Origin: G965233625 sp965233625
Lineage (GTDB): Bacteria > Planctomycetota > Planctomycetia > Pirellulales > Pirellulaceae
Length of the DNA stretch: 64,000 bases
Reading direction: 5' to 3'
Assembly (NCBI GenBank): GCA_965233625.1
Contig: OZ247499.1
Span: 5,518,001-5,582,000 of the forward strand
The notes under the pieces were generated by a model. It did no database searches, was not told the origin of the DNA, and worked only from the letters and a program-made list of their open reading frames with translations. Position 1 is the first letter of the stretch; every line of letters starts with the position of its first letter. Shown here piece after piece: positions 53,236 to 62,372 of the stretch. A program made the translations under genes and the position numbers.

Positions 53236-53730
53236 ATGCAGACGCTTTTTGAAATCACTGCCAGCCAGGCGATGAGTAAGCACCTGGTAACCGTTGATCT
53301 TGGCGACGACATTCACAGCGCCTTAGATCTAATGGCTGAAAACCGCGTTGCAGTGCTGCCGGTCGTAGACGGCCACAATCACTGCGTGGGCATCCTATCC
53401 GCCAGCGACGTCGTGCAGTTCGCCCGCGAGCTGGATCACGGCATTGCCGAGTTTGAAAACTCGGGCGTTCTGACCTGGGGCGCCTACCTGGAATTCCTGG
53501 GCGAAAACGCGGGCCACAAAGCCGTCAGCGAACTGATGACGGAAGAAGTGGTCGCCATCACGCCCACGACTTCGCTGGCCGCTGCGGCGGCGAAAATGAT
53601 CCGCGACAAAGTGCACCGGCTGCCCGTCGTGGATAAGAACCGCAAGCTGCTGGGCGTGCTGTCTTCGACCGATATCCTCAGCGCGTTTGTGGAGCACTCG
53701 AGCGAAGAGTTTGAACTGGCAAACGGATGA
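53236..53730 (+). CDS. CBS-domain pair protein
   Basis: The 164-residue protein consists of two CBS motifs (ASQAMSKHLVTVDLGDDIHSALDLMAENRVAVLPVVDGHNHCVGILSASDVVQF and VSELMTEEVVAITPTTSLAAAAAKMIRDKVHRLPVVDKNRKLLGVLSSTDILSAF), forming one Bateman module that typically binds adenosine nucleotides or S-adenosylmethionine. It is likely a regulator of the neighbouring enzymes by energy status; its direct partner is unknown. GAGGACGAGAACG precedes the ATG. Confidence 0.9.
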   Translation: MQTLFEITASQAMSKHLVTVDLGDDIHSALDLMAENRVAVLPVVDGHNHCVGILSASDVVQFARELDHGIAEFENSGVLTWGAYLEFLGENAGHKAVSELMTEEVVAITPTTSLAAAAAKMIRDKVHRLPVVDKNRKLLGVLSSTDILSAFVEHSSEEFELANG

Positions 53731-53803
53731 TGCATCGATGCTGGCAGGGCGAAGTGTGATGAATCGCATGCACACTTCGCCCACATTACAGAAAGGCTGA
53801 ACG

Positions 53804-54769
53804 ATGTGTGCTGATCTGACAACCAGCTTCATGGGCCTGAAGCTGGACTCTCCGCTGGTGGCCAGTTCCTGCCCGCTGACAGGCGACCTCAGCGCGCTGC
53901 AACGTCTGGCTGACGCTGGCGCCGGCGCGGCGGTGCTGCCATCGTTGTTTGAAGAACAGATTTCCGGGCATGGTCCGCCGCCTCCGGGCGGTCCTGGTAA
54001 CCACACGATCGAAAACTATAACCTGGGGCCGGATGGATATCTTGAGACAATCGAGCTTGCTAAGAAAACGGTCGACATTCCGCTGATCGCCAGCCTTAAC
54101 GGTTGCACGCCCGGTGGTTGGACGCGGTTTGCTTCGCTGATTGAACAGGCCGGCGCCGACGCATTGGAACTGAATCTGTTTTATGTGGTTTCTTCCTTAG
54201 AAGTGACCTCGGCGGATGTGGAACAGCGTTGCGTAGATATTGTCGGTTCCGTGTGCGAGGCGACCCGGTTTCCGGTGGCGGTGAAGATCAGCCCCTATGT
54301 CACCGCGCTGCCGCAGTTCGCCGCCCGGCTTGTAGCCGCCGGCGCCAGCGGATTGACGCTCTTTAATCGACTGCTGGAACCCGGCTTCGACATCGAAACG
54401 ATGGAAGTGCAGCCGCACCTGGAGTTCAGTCATACGAACGAATTGCGGTTGCCACTGCGTTGGATCGCCATTCTTTACAACCGGATCGAAGCGTCACTGG
54501 CCGCCACCAGCGGAGTCCGCACACCCGAAGGCGCCATTCAGGCGCTGCTTGCCGGCGCCGATGTCGTGATGCTCGCATCGGCGTTAATGTCTTACGGGGC
54601 GGGGCATCTCACCAGCATCCGCACGGGACTGGTGGATTGGATGCAGCGGAAAAACATCACCAACCTCCGCAGCATGCAAGGGCTGATGAGTCAGCAGAAC
54701 GCCCTCGACCCGCAGGTTTTTGAACGAGCCAACTACACACGCACGCTATCTTCGTTCCAGCAACACTGA
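53804..54769 (+). CDS. Dihydroorotate dehydrogenase-like protein
   Basis: The 321-residue protein resembles the FMN-binding dihydroorotate dehydrogenase fold (LDSPLVASSCPLTGDLSAL, PLIASLNG, DALELNLFYV, FPVAVKISPYVTALPQFAARLVAAGASGLTLFNR, LAATSGVRTPEGAIQALLAGADVVMLASALM). The loop usually carrying the catalytic Cys/Ser is altered, and the protein belongs to the paralogous PyrD-like group often found near energy-metabolism genes rather than pyrimidine genes. The reaction is therefore unassigned. It follows the CBS gene by 73 bp in the same transcript. Confidence 0.86.
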   Translation: MCADLTTSFMGLKLDSPLVASSCPLTGDLSALQRLADAGAGAAVLPSLFEEQISGHGPPPPGGPGNHTIENYNLGPDGYLETIELAKKTVDIPLIASLNGCTPGGWTRFASLIEQAGADALELNLFYVVSSLEVTSADVEQRCVDIVGSVCEATRFPVAVKISPYVTALPQFAARLVAAGASGLTLFNRLLEPGFDIETMEVQPHLEFSHTNELRLPLRWIAILYNRIEASLAATSGVRTPEGAIQALLAGADVVMLASALMSYGAGHLTSIRTGLVDWMQRKNITNLRSMQGLMSQQNALDPQVFERANYTRTLSSFQQH

Positions 54770-54776
54770 CGCCGGG

Positions 54777-55217
54777 TTACGCGTGCGGTAACAAGCCACA
54801 TTTCCGTGCGGCTTCTTTCCACGCATACACGTCTGACTCATCGTTCGAGTCGGACGCTTCGCCCTCGCATTGCCGCAGTTGATCCTGCGCTTTGCGGTGC
54901 TCTCGCAGATCGTTATAGACGCCAGCTAAAGAAAGACGGATAGAAAGGCTACTTAGTGTATGTTGCTCCGTCAGCACAATCGCGCGGCGGTACAATTTGA
55001 TCTGTTCGTGCGGATCATCTTCAAAATCAGCCCGCGTTTCGACAAGCACGGGATGCTCCCCGTAAATGCCCTTGAGCAAATCAAGTTGCTTGAACAGACT
55101 CTCTCGCGCTGACGCGGCCAGATTCGCATCTTCTGCGTATGCAACCGCGTTTGTTAAGTCGGCTGCCTTCTGTTGAATGGCCGACCATTCAGCGGATGTA
55201 AACGGGAACGGGTCCAA
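54777..55217 (-). CDS. Hypothetical helical (TPR-like) protein
   Basis: This 146-residue soluble protein has repeated helices (EWSAIQQKAADLTNAVAYAEDANLAASARESLFKQLDLL; SSLSIRLSLAGVYNDLREHRKAQDQLRQCEGEA) with tetratricopeptide-like character. There is no known family and no signal peptide. It stands between the DHODH-like gene (convergent, 7 bp apart) and the GlcE-like gene. Confidence 0.6.
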   Translation of the reverse strand: MDPFPFTSAEWSAIQQKAADLTNAVAYAEDANLAASARESLFKQLDLLKGIYGEHPVLVETRADFEDDPHEQIKLYRRAIVLTEQHTLSSLSIRLSLAGVYNDLREHRKAQDQLRQCEGEASDSNDESDVYAWKEAARKCGLLPHA

Positions 55218-55273
55218 GATATTGCAACTTAATCAACTAAGGACGACCAAGTACACCGGGCTGATCGCGGATA

Positions 55274-56518
55274 CTACTCAAAGATAAACCGTCCCGGGTT
55301 CAGTAGATTGTGCGGGTCGAATTGTGCTTTGATCTTCTGCATGGTCTTCCGGGCGGGGCCGCCTCCGGCCCACACGCTTTGGAGCGTCATTTCGTTGCCG
55401 GAAGGGTTGCGGATGACGGTGGCGTGACCGTCGAAGCTGGCGGCTTTGGGTTGCAGTGCGCCGGTGATGGTGCGGCCTAGTCCCTCGTCAGGGAATGCGG
55501 AGAACTGCGCTTTGATGATGCCCGTGCCGGCGTGGGCCTGGATGGAAACGTTGTTATCGATCTGGCGGATCGTTTTCATCATGGGCGCCACGCCGCTGGG
55601 GCGGAGGGCGGCGCGGACGGTAAGCTCGCTTTCGATGTTGCTGAACGAAGCCAGTTCGTGCGTGATTGCGGCGACAGGCTCGGCCGCTTCGATAATGGCC
55701 GTTTCCCCTACGTCCTGCCAATGCTGCTCAAGCTGCCCGGTCATCCAGTTGACTTCCTCCGCGGTGCCTTCCAGGCAGGCGGCAAGCAGCGCGCCGCCCG
55801 CGGGCGGTGAGGGGCCGTCGATAGCCGGGTGGCTTTGCCAGTACGGGCCGCAAAGCAGTTCAATGGCGACGGGCGTTACTTCCGATTCAACCAGTTGCTG
55901 TACAAGGCGGTCCGCCTGCTGCAGATCCGTGACTGACACCATCGCGTAGGCAGTCTGCTGTGGAAGCGGGCAGAGCTTGAAGGTCAGTTGGGTGATAACG
56001 GCCAACGTGCCCAGCGAGCCGGTCAGCAGCTTGCAGAAATCGTAACCGGCCACATTCTTAACGACACGGCCGCCGGCTTTGAACGGGTTGCCCTGGCCGT
56101 CGATGGCGGAGATGCCAATCACATAATCGCGGACGCCGCCCAGACCAAACTGCTGCGGGCCGTTCCACGCCGTGGCGACAATGCCGCCCACCGTTGCCTG
56201 GTCCGGCTGCGGTACATAAAAGGGAAGACGCTGGCCGGCGGTGGCAAGTTGTTCATTCAGCGATTGCAGCTTCACGCCTGCCTCGACCGTCACGGTCATA
56301 TCGCCCGCTGCATGGTCAACAATCTGGTCGAGACCGGCGAGCGAAATCTCTTCGCCCCGTTCTTTGGCAGGCAGCCCGTAATCAAGACTGGTGCAGCCGC
56401 CCGTGAAATACACGGGCTGGCGGCGCGACGCGCAGTCACGCATCAGGCTGAGCAATTCGCCGGTGCTGGCCGGCTCACGGGTCTGGCTTACAGGCAGCGT
56501 GGCGCCAGAATCTGTCAC
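55274..56518 (-). CDS. FAD-binding oxidase subunit, GlcE-like
   Basis: The 414-residue protein has an FAD_binding_4 domain (PVYFTGGCTSLDYGLPAKERG, MTVTVEAGVKLQSLNEQLATAGQRLPFYVPQPDQATVGGIVATAWNGPQQF, GGRVVKNVAGYDFCKLLTGSLGTLAVITQLTFKLCPLP) like GlcE, the FAD subunit of glycolate oxidase. The catalytic subunit GlcD and iron-sulfur subunit GlcF are not adjacent, so partners must lie elsewhere in the genome, or the protein acts alone. GTG 56518 starts the frame, with AGGA about 11 bp upstream. Confidence 0.85.
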   Translation of the reverse strand: MTDSGATLPVSQTREPASTGELLSLMRDCASRRQPVYFTGGCTSLDYGLPAKERGEEISLAGLDQIVDHAAGDMTVTVEAGVKLQSLNEQLATAGQRLPFYVPQPDQATVGGIVATAWNGPQQFGLGGVRDYVIGISAIDGQGNPFKAGGRVVKNVAGYDFCKLLTGSLGTLAVITQLTFKLCPLPQQTAYAMVSVTDLQQADRLVQQLVESEVTPVAIELLCGPYWQSHPAIDGPSPPAGGALLAACLEGTAEEVNWMTGQLEQHWQDVGETAIIEAAEPVAAITHELASFSNIESELTVRAALRPSGVAPMMKTIRQIDNNVSIQAHAGTGIIKAQFSAFPDEGLGRTITGALQPKAASFDGHATVIRNPSGNEMTLQSVWAGGGPARKTMQKIKAQFDPHNLLNPGRFIFE

Positions 56519-56655
56519 TGTTTCATATTCCTGTCAGTAAGGCGAATCGTGCGGGCATGTCGCAACGTGCATATAGAATATACGCTGGCGGCGGCTTAGA
56601 ATGTGGCAGCGGCTTTTTTTCGTCGTCTTGTCATCCAGATCAGCGGAGAGATTTT

Positions 56656-58152
<1,497 letters not shown>

Positions 58153-58245
58153 ACGTCAGGCAGGTGGCGTCGCGGCGGTAAAAACTGCGAATTGCGGGGG
58201 TTTTCCCGGTTGAAAAGCCTGGAACGCCCACGGCGTGGTAAGTAG

Positions 58246-58273
58246 TTTACACTGTGGTGGCACACGGTATACT
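58246..58273 (+). promoter_or_regulatory. Sigma-70-like promoter for the MFS gene
   Basis: TTTACA (58246-58251) and TATACT (58268-58273) have a 16-bp spacer and match 5/6 each. The -10 box lies about 178 bp upstream of ATG 58451, so the leader would be about 170 nt, long enough to hold a regulatory structure that I could not identify. No other candidate is seen in the rest of this 298-bp spacer. Confidence 0.6.
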
Positions 58274-58450
58274 GGTCACCTGAATTCCAGCCGCCGCCTG
58301 CGTGCAGTAGACGGATCTGCGTCCGCGGCTGCATCGCGAGTTTGTCTTATAACCTTCCCATCCGTCGTTCTGTTCTATTGTCCACACGCTTCCACGGAAC
58401 CTGCGGAAGCCGTTGTGTCTTGAACACCGGCCCATTCCTGAAAGGCATCT

Positions 58451-60139
58451 ATGTCTGAAAGTGCTAAACCAGCCAAGGCAGTTGTTGAAATAAATCCGTA
58501 TCGCGGGCGGCTGATGTTCGCCAGCTTTTTAACGCTGATCGCTTCGGGCGTCGGCTTCGCCGTGCGGGCCTCGATGGGCGGCATCTGGGAGGCTGACCTG
58601 AATATCAGTGGTCAGCAGTTTGGCGTGATCCTTGGCGCCGGTTTCCTGGGTTTTGGTGTTGTGATTTTCTTTGGTGGTGTGCTGGTCGAATGGCTGGGCT
58701 ATAAGCGATTGCTGATTATCGCCTTTGTGCTTCACCTTATCAGCGCGGCGATGCTCTTCGCGGTGCGACCGGTCTATGGCATGTACGCGGACGATCCGCA
58801 GGCGGCGACCAATGCGGCGATCTGGGTGCTGTGGTCCAGCGCTGTGCTGTTCTCGGTGTGTCAGGGATTGTACGAAGCGGTCATCAACCCGATGGTGGGC
58901 CAGCTTTATCCAGAGAACCAGACACACTACCTGAACATTCTGCACGCGGGCTGGCCCGGCGGTATTATCATCGGCGGTCTGTTCTCGTACTTCTTTGTCG
59001 GCAACCAGGCGCTGCTGTTTCAGATTACCTTCTGGGAAATTCCGCTCGCGCTGTTCGCGGTGTTTGTGATTGCTTACGGCGTTATCGCGTTGCCGCTTGA
59101 ATTCCCGTCGACCGTTGTAGAGAAGGCTAAGGGGAACGCTGGCAAGCTGTTCAGCTGCTTCCTGTCGCCTGTCTTCCTGCTGCTGCTGGTTCTGCACGGC
59201 TGCATCGGTTACATGGAGCTGGGCGTTGACTCGTGGATGGCCAAGCTGATGGAGAACCTGCTGCCTAACGCGATTGTGATTCTGGTTTACACCTCGTTCC
59301 TGATGTTCGCCCTCCGCTTCTTCGCCGGTCCGATTGCCCACGGCATCAACCCGATTGGTCTGCTGCTGGGTAGCTCGATCATCGCCATCATTGGGCTGGT
59401 GTGGCTGAGTTCCGACATTACCAGCGTGGCCATCATCTTTGTCGCTGCGACGGTTTACAGCTTGGGTAAAGCCTTCCTCTGGCCAACCATGCTCGGCGTG
59501 GTCGGCGAGCGGTTCCCACAGAGCGGCGCCGTTGCGATGGGCGCCCTGGGTTCTGCCGGTATGTTGACCGTGGGTCTGATCGGCGGCTCTGCCATCGGTT
59601 ACAAGCAGGCGTACAACGCTTCGCATCATCTGGAAGAGAAGGCGCCTGAAACGTTCGAGCGTTATGCGGCGCTGGATGAAGATGGCAAAAAGAAAACCGG
59701 TTCGTTCTTCTTCGGTATGTTCCCTACCTACACGGAACTTGAGCCAAACCTCGTAGCCTCAGCAAACGATGTGAAAGCCGTGACGGAAGAAGGCGTTGTG
59801 CCAAAAGAGGAAGTGAAGCCGAAGGTTAAAGAAGCTCTTAAGATCGAAGGCTTTGAGAAGATCAAAGCCAGCCAGGATGCGAAGTCGGACGCGGGTAAAG
59901 CCACCATCGCCCGCGTGGATAAAATCCTGGAAACGATTGAAGAAGACTATAAACCTGTGCAGGAGGCGACGCTCTTTGGCGGACGGCGCGCGTTGTTAAT
60001 CACCGCCGCGCTGCCGACGATTATGGCAATTGGCTTCTTGATTCTCACCATCTACTTCTTCGCCATCGGCGGCTACAAGAAGCTGGTTGTGGCAGAGAAT
60101 GGTGAAGTGGTGGAAGCCGACGCGGCCGACATCCACTAA
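58451..60139 (+). CDS. MFS transporter
   Basis: The 562-residue protein has about 12 transmembrane helices of the major facilitator superfamily (LMFASFLTLIASGVGFAVRASMGGIWEADLNISGQQFGVILGAGFLGFGVVIFFGGVLVEWLGYKRLLI; LPTIMAIGFLILTIYFFAIGGYKKL). A long acidic loop of about 120 residues (residues 400-515, KAVTEEGVVPKEEVKPKVKEALK) sits before the last helix. It imports or exports a small solute, perhaps a sugar; nothing in the sequence names it. GAAAGGCATCT precedes the ATG. An intrinsic terminator ends its transcript. Confidence 0.87.
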   Translation: MSESAKPAKAVVEINPYRGRLMFASFLTLIASGVGFAVRASMGGIWEADLNISGQQFGVILGAGFLGFGVVIFFGGVLVEWLGYKRLLIIAFVLHLISAAMLFAVRPVYGMYADDPQAATNAAIWVLWSSAVLFSVCQGLYEAVINPMVGQLYPENQTHYLNILHAGWPGGIIIGGLFSYFFVGNQALLFQITFWEIPLALFAVFVIAYGVIALPLEFPSTVVEKAKGNAGKLFSCFLSPVFLLLLVLHGCIGYMELGVDSWMAKLMENLLPNAIVILVYTSFLMFALRFFAGPIAHGINPIGLLLGSSIIAIIGLVWLSSDITSVAIIFVAATVYSLGKAFLWPTMLGVVGERFPQSGAVAMGALGSAGMLTVGLIGGSAIGYKQAYNASHHLEEKAPETFERYAALDEDGKKKTGSFFFGMFPTYTELEPNLVASANDVKAVTEEGVVPKEEVKPKVKEALKIEGFEKIKASQDAKSDAGKATIARVDKILETIEEDYKPVQEATLFGGRRALLITAALPTIMAIGFLILTIYFFAIGGYKKLVVAENGEVVEADAADIH

Positions 60140-60197
60140 CGCTGGTTAAGCGTTGTAGCACGTTGAATAACGTGGCATGCTCCAACGCCTGCCGCGA

Positions 60198-61202
60198 CTA
60201 TTCTGACGGTGACGAAGGACGGGTAAGTTGAAGCTGCCCGTCCTTTTTTTCTGCGCGGACACCGCCCGGAAAAGTTTCGGTGGGCGCCTGCTGCGCTGTG
60301 ATTAAACTGGCCAACCGGCGCCATTGATCGTGGCCCATGCGGCCGGCGGGCCATTGCTGCTGATGCCACAATTGTTTGAGAAGTTCAACCAGCACAATCT
60401 GCGGCGTCTCCTGTAACACATCGCATTGCAGCCACAAGGCGCCGGACGGTTCACATCGCACGGCGGTCTGCAACAGCGGGGCGGTAAGCGTGTTCAGAAG
60501 CTGTTGATAATCGTGGCTGATCGTGGAGAGTTGCAGCAGGGCATCGTCGATCTGCGGGTTGTATTGCTCGCGAAGCTGCGGCAGCAATTGCAGTCTGATT
60601 TTGTTGCGGGTGTATACCGCTGTGTTATTGCTGGCGTCGGTGCGGAACGGCTGCTCAAGCTGCTTGAGATAGGCGATGATCTCTGCGCGACGTACGTTCA
60701 GCAGCGGTCGCACGACGAACACGTTGTCGCTGATCTCGCGAGAAGCGGGTATTCCGGCAAGCCCCGCCACGCCCGCGCCGCGGATGATGCGATGCAGCAC
60801 GGTTTCCACCTGGTCATCCGCGGTATGCGCCGTGGCGATAATGCGGGCGCCATTTTCATGCGCCGTACGGACCAGAAACTCATACCGCGCCGCGCGGGCC
60901 GTTTCTTCCGAAACATCTTCCCGTTGTTGCGACGTATTGCTGCCTAAGAAGCAAGGAAGATCAAGCGCTGCGGCCAGTTCCGCCACAAACTGCTGGTCCA
61001 GGTCGCTTGCTTCGCCACGCAGCCCATGATTAAAGTGCGCGACCATCAACCGCCCGGCGCCGCCCAGCTTCTGCCAGGCTGCCGCTAATCCACGCAGCAT
61101 GGCCACGCTATCGGCGCCGCCCGAAACCGCGGCCAGCAGCCCCACATCCGCCCAGCCGCGTTCACGATACGCGACTTCTAGCTGAGCCTGGATGGTGCAC
61201 AT
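60198..61202 (-). CDS. tilS: tRNA(Ile)-lysidine synthetase
   Basis: TilS modifies the anticodon wobble cytidine of an isoleucine tRNA using ATP and lysine. The 334-residue protein has the N-type ATP pyrophosphatase loop VSGGADS (27-32), then GRLMVAHFNHGLRG, SQQREDVSEETARAARYEFL, IATAHTADDQVETVLHRIIRGAGVAGLAGIP and NKIRLQLLPQLREQYNP. It is shorter than long TilS proteins, ending in a truncated C-terminal region. The ATG at 61202 was chosen over a TTG at 61232. The last codons, encoding RPSSPSE, contain the terminator of the convergent MFS gene. Confidence 0.92.
   Translation of the reverse strand: MCTIQAQLEVAYRERGWADVGLLAAVSGGADSVAMLRGLAAAWQKLGGAGRLMVAHFNHGLRGEASDLDQQFVAELAAALDLPCFLGSNTSQQREDVSEETARAARYEFLVRTAHENGARIIATAHTADDQVETVLHRIIRGAGVAGLAGIPASREISDNVFVVRPLLNVRRAEIIAYLKQLEQPFRTDASNNTAVYTRNKIRLQLLPQLREQYNPQIDDALLQLSTISHDYQQLLNTLTAPLLQTAVRCEPSGALWLQCDVLQETPQIVLVELLKQLWHQQQWPAGRMGHDQWRRLASLITAQQAPTETFPGGVRAEKKDGQLQLTRPSSPSE
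60215..60250 (+). terminator. Rho-independent terminator of the MFS gene, inside tilS
   Basis: AAGGACGGG (60215-60223) pairs with CCCGTCCTT (60237-60245), a perfect 9-bp stem with a 13-nt loop, followed by TTTTT through 60250. It ends 111 bp after the MFS stop and lies in the final coding codons of convergent tilS, which has no T-run on its own strand there. Confidence 0.88.
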
Positions 61203-61220
61203 ACGTCGCTTGGCCAGAAA

Positions 61221-61298
61221 CCCGTTGGGCAAGCGCCTGCCTGCCGATGGTTAGAGTGGTTGCCTTGATATCGGCAGGCCGGCGCCTGCCCTACGTGA
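61221..61298. repeat. Paired GC-rich inverted repeat
   Basis: GGGCAAGCGCCTGCCTGCCGAT (61227-61248) and ATCGGCAGGCCGGCGCCTGCCC (61269-61290) are inverted copies matching at 20 of 22 positions. They can form one large hairpin with a 20-nt loop. The unit resembles the 24761-24783 element (GGGCAGGCGCCTGCC), so this is a dispersed REP-like family. It lies just upstream of tilS and downstream of the transglutaminase-like gene. Confidence 0.6.
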
Positions 61299-61328
61299 CG
61301 TGTTGCCAGGCGCCCGGCATAGTGGGGG

Positions 61329-62009
61329 TTACGCTTTGGTGAGCAGCTCTTTCAGTTCGCTCATGGCGGTGAAGTCTTCTTTGCGGTTCTGTTCGTCGAA
61401 GATCACCTGCAAATTGGTGAGAATTCTCGCCAGCCAGTCGCGGTGCGATGCGGGCGCCAGTAGCTGATCGTCGTGGGGCACCTTGCGGCCGGCGACCTGT
61501 TCCAGGCGGGCGAAGGCTTCACGTCTGGAAAGTACAGCGCCGCCGAAGTAGGGATCGATAATCATCCAGCCACGCTGCCCGCGGACACGGCACAGGAAAT
61601 GCCAGGGCGAGTTGACGCCTTCAACCTGCAAACCGACACGCTCGCCGACGACCTTATAAATCAGAGACAGCGTGGCGGGGATGCCGCGTTTGGATTCGAG
61701 CACGGTTGGCAGGTAGCTGTTCAGCGGCGTGTAGTAGTTCCACTGATTCCCCGCGAGGCCTTCTTCTTCAAACAGCACATGGTGCAGATGCGCCATCGCG
61801 GCCTGCACCTGCTGACCGCGCACCTGACGGCTGACACGGCTGGCCAGAGCCAGGAGACGAAGGTCGACGTCTTCCGCCACCACATGATCCAGGGCGTGCA
61901 TCGAAATGGCGATGGCGGCGTTCAGCAGACCCTGGGTAGTTTCGATCTGCGGCAACTGCTCTGCAAAGAATGAATACGCCTGGGGTTTGCAAACTGTCTG
62001 TTGACTCAT
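61329..62009 (-). CDS. SirB1/transglutaminase-like protein
   Basis: The 226-residue protein begins MSQQTVCKPQAYSFFAEQLP and contains NSYLPTVLESKRGIPATLSLIYKVVGERVGL and VNSPWHFLCRVRG, which match SirB1/transglutaminase-like N-terminal domains. The catalytic C and H of transglutaminases are not clearly aligned in this group; the WHFLCR cysteine and histidine are candidates only. ATG 62009 was taken over 62195 because the family begins there. It follows the hybrid kinase on the same strand by 363 bp and precedes tilS. It is cytoplasmic. Confidence 0.78.
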   Translation of the reverse strand: MSQQTVCKPQAYSFFAEQLPQIETTQGLLNAAIAISMHALDHVVAEDVDLRLLALASRVSRQVRGQQVQAAMAHLHHVLFEEEGLAGNQWNYYTPLNSYLPTVLESKRGIPATLSLIYKVVGERVGLQVEGVNSPWHFLCRVRGQRGWMIIDPYFGGAVLSRREAFARLEQVAGRKVPHDDQLLAPASHRDWLARILTNLQVIFDEQNRKEDFTAMSELKELLTKA

Positions 62010-62372
62010 GATCCGATGATCGCCCCTATTAAATATGGCATTTAACAGCTTCCTCCGGCCGTGGGAGGTTGCGGGAGTGGCGAAGCAGGTTTGCTTCTGG
62101 TGTGGTCCGCTGTTTCCATAGCCAACGGTCATGATTGGCGGTGGAAACCGGGCGCTGACTGGCGGGGTGCGTCCTTCGGCTGACGTTTCACGCAATATGG
62201 TAAGGGGTGCGGGAAAGGATCAGCTGAGTTTTACAGGCTCTTGGCAACGCGTAAAACTGTTAGATAGCTTACTTAAATAAATGTCAAGTTGCGCGCACAT
62301 TTGCTTCGCAAAAAACTGAAAAGCGTCTGCCCTTGAACTTGCTGGAAACCGCAAGAACGGTGTGAACCTGGT
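62010..62372. other. Intergenic region between the SirB1-like gene and the hybrid kinase
   Basis: About 360 bp have no protein frame with a ribosome site. The stretch from 62220 to 62330 is AT-rich (AACTGTTAGATAGCTTACTTAAATAAATG), which may hold a minus-strand promoter for the SirB1-like gene, but I could not fix -35 and -10 boxes with good spacing. There is no terminator-type hairpin. Confidence 0.4.

Noticed and set aside
58529..59629. 366-residue frame on the minus strand
   Set aside because: It is antisense to the MFS transporter; its Gln/His/Arg-rich composition mirrors membrane-helix codons.
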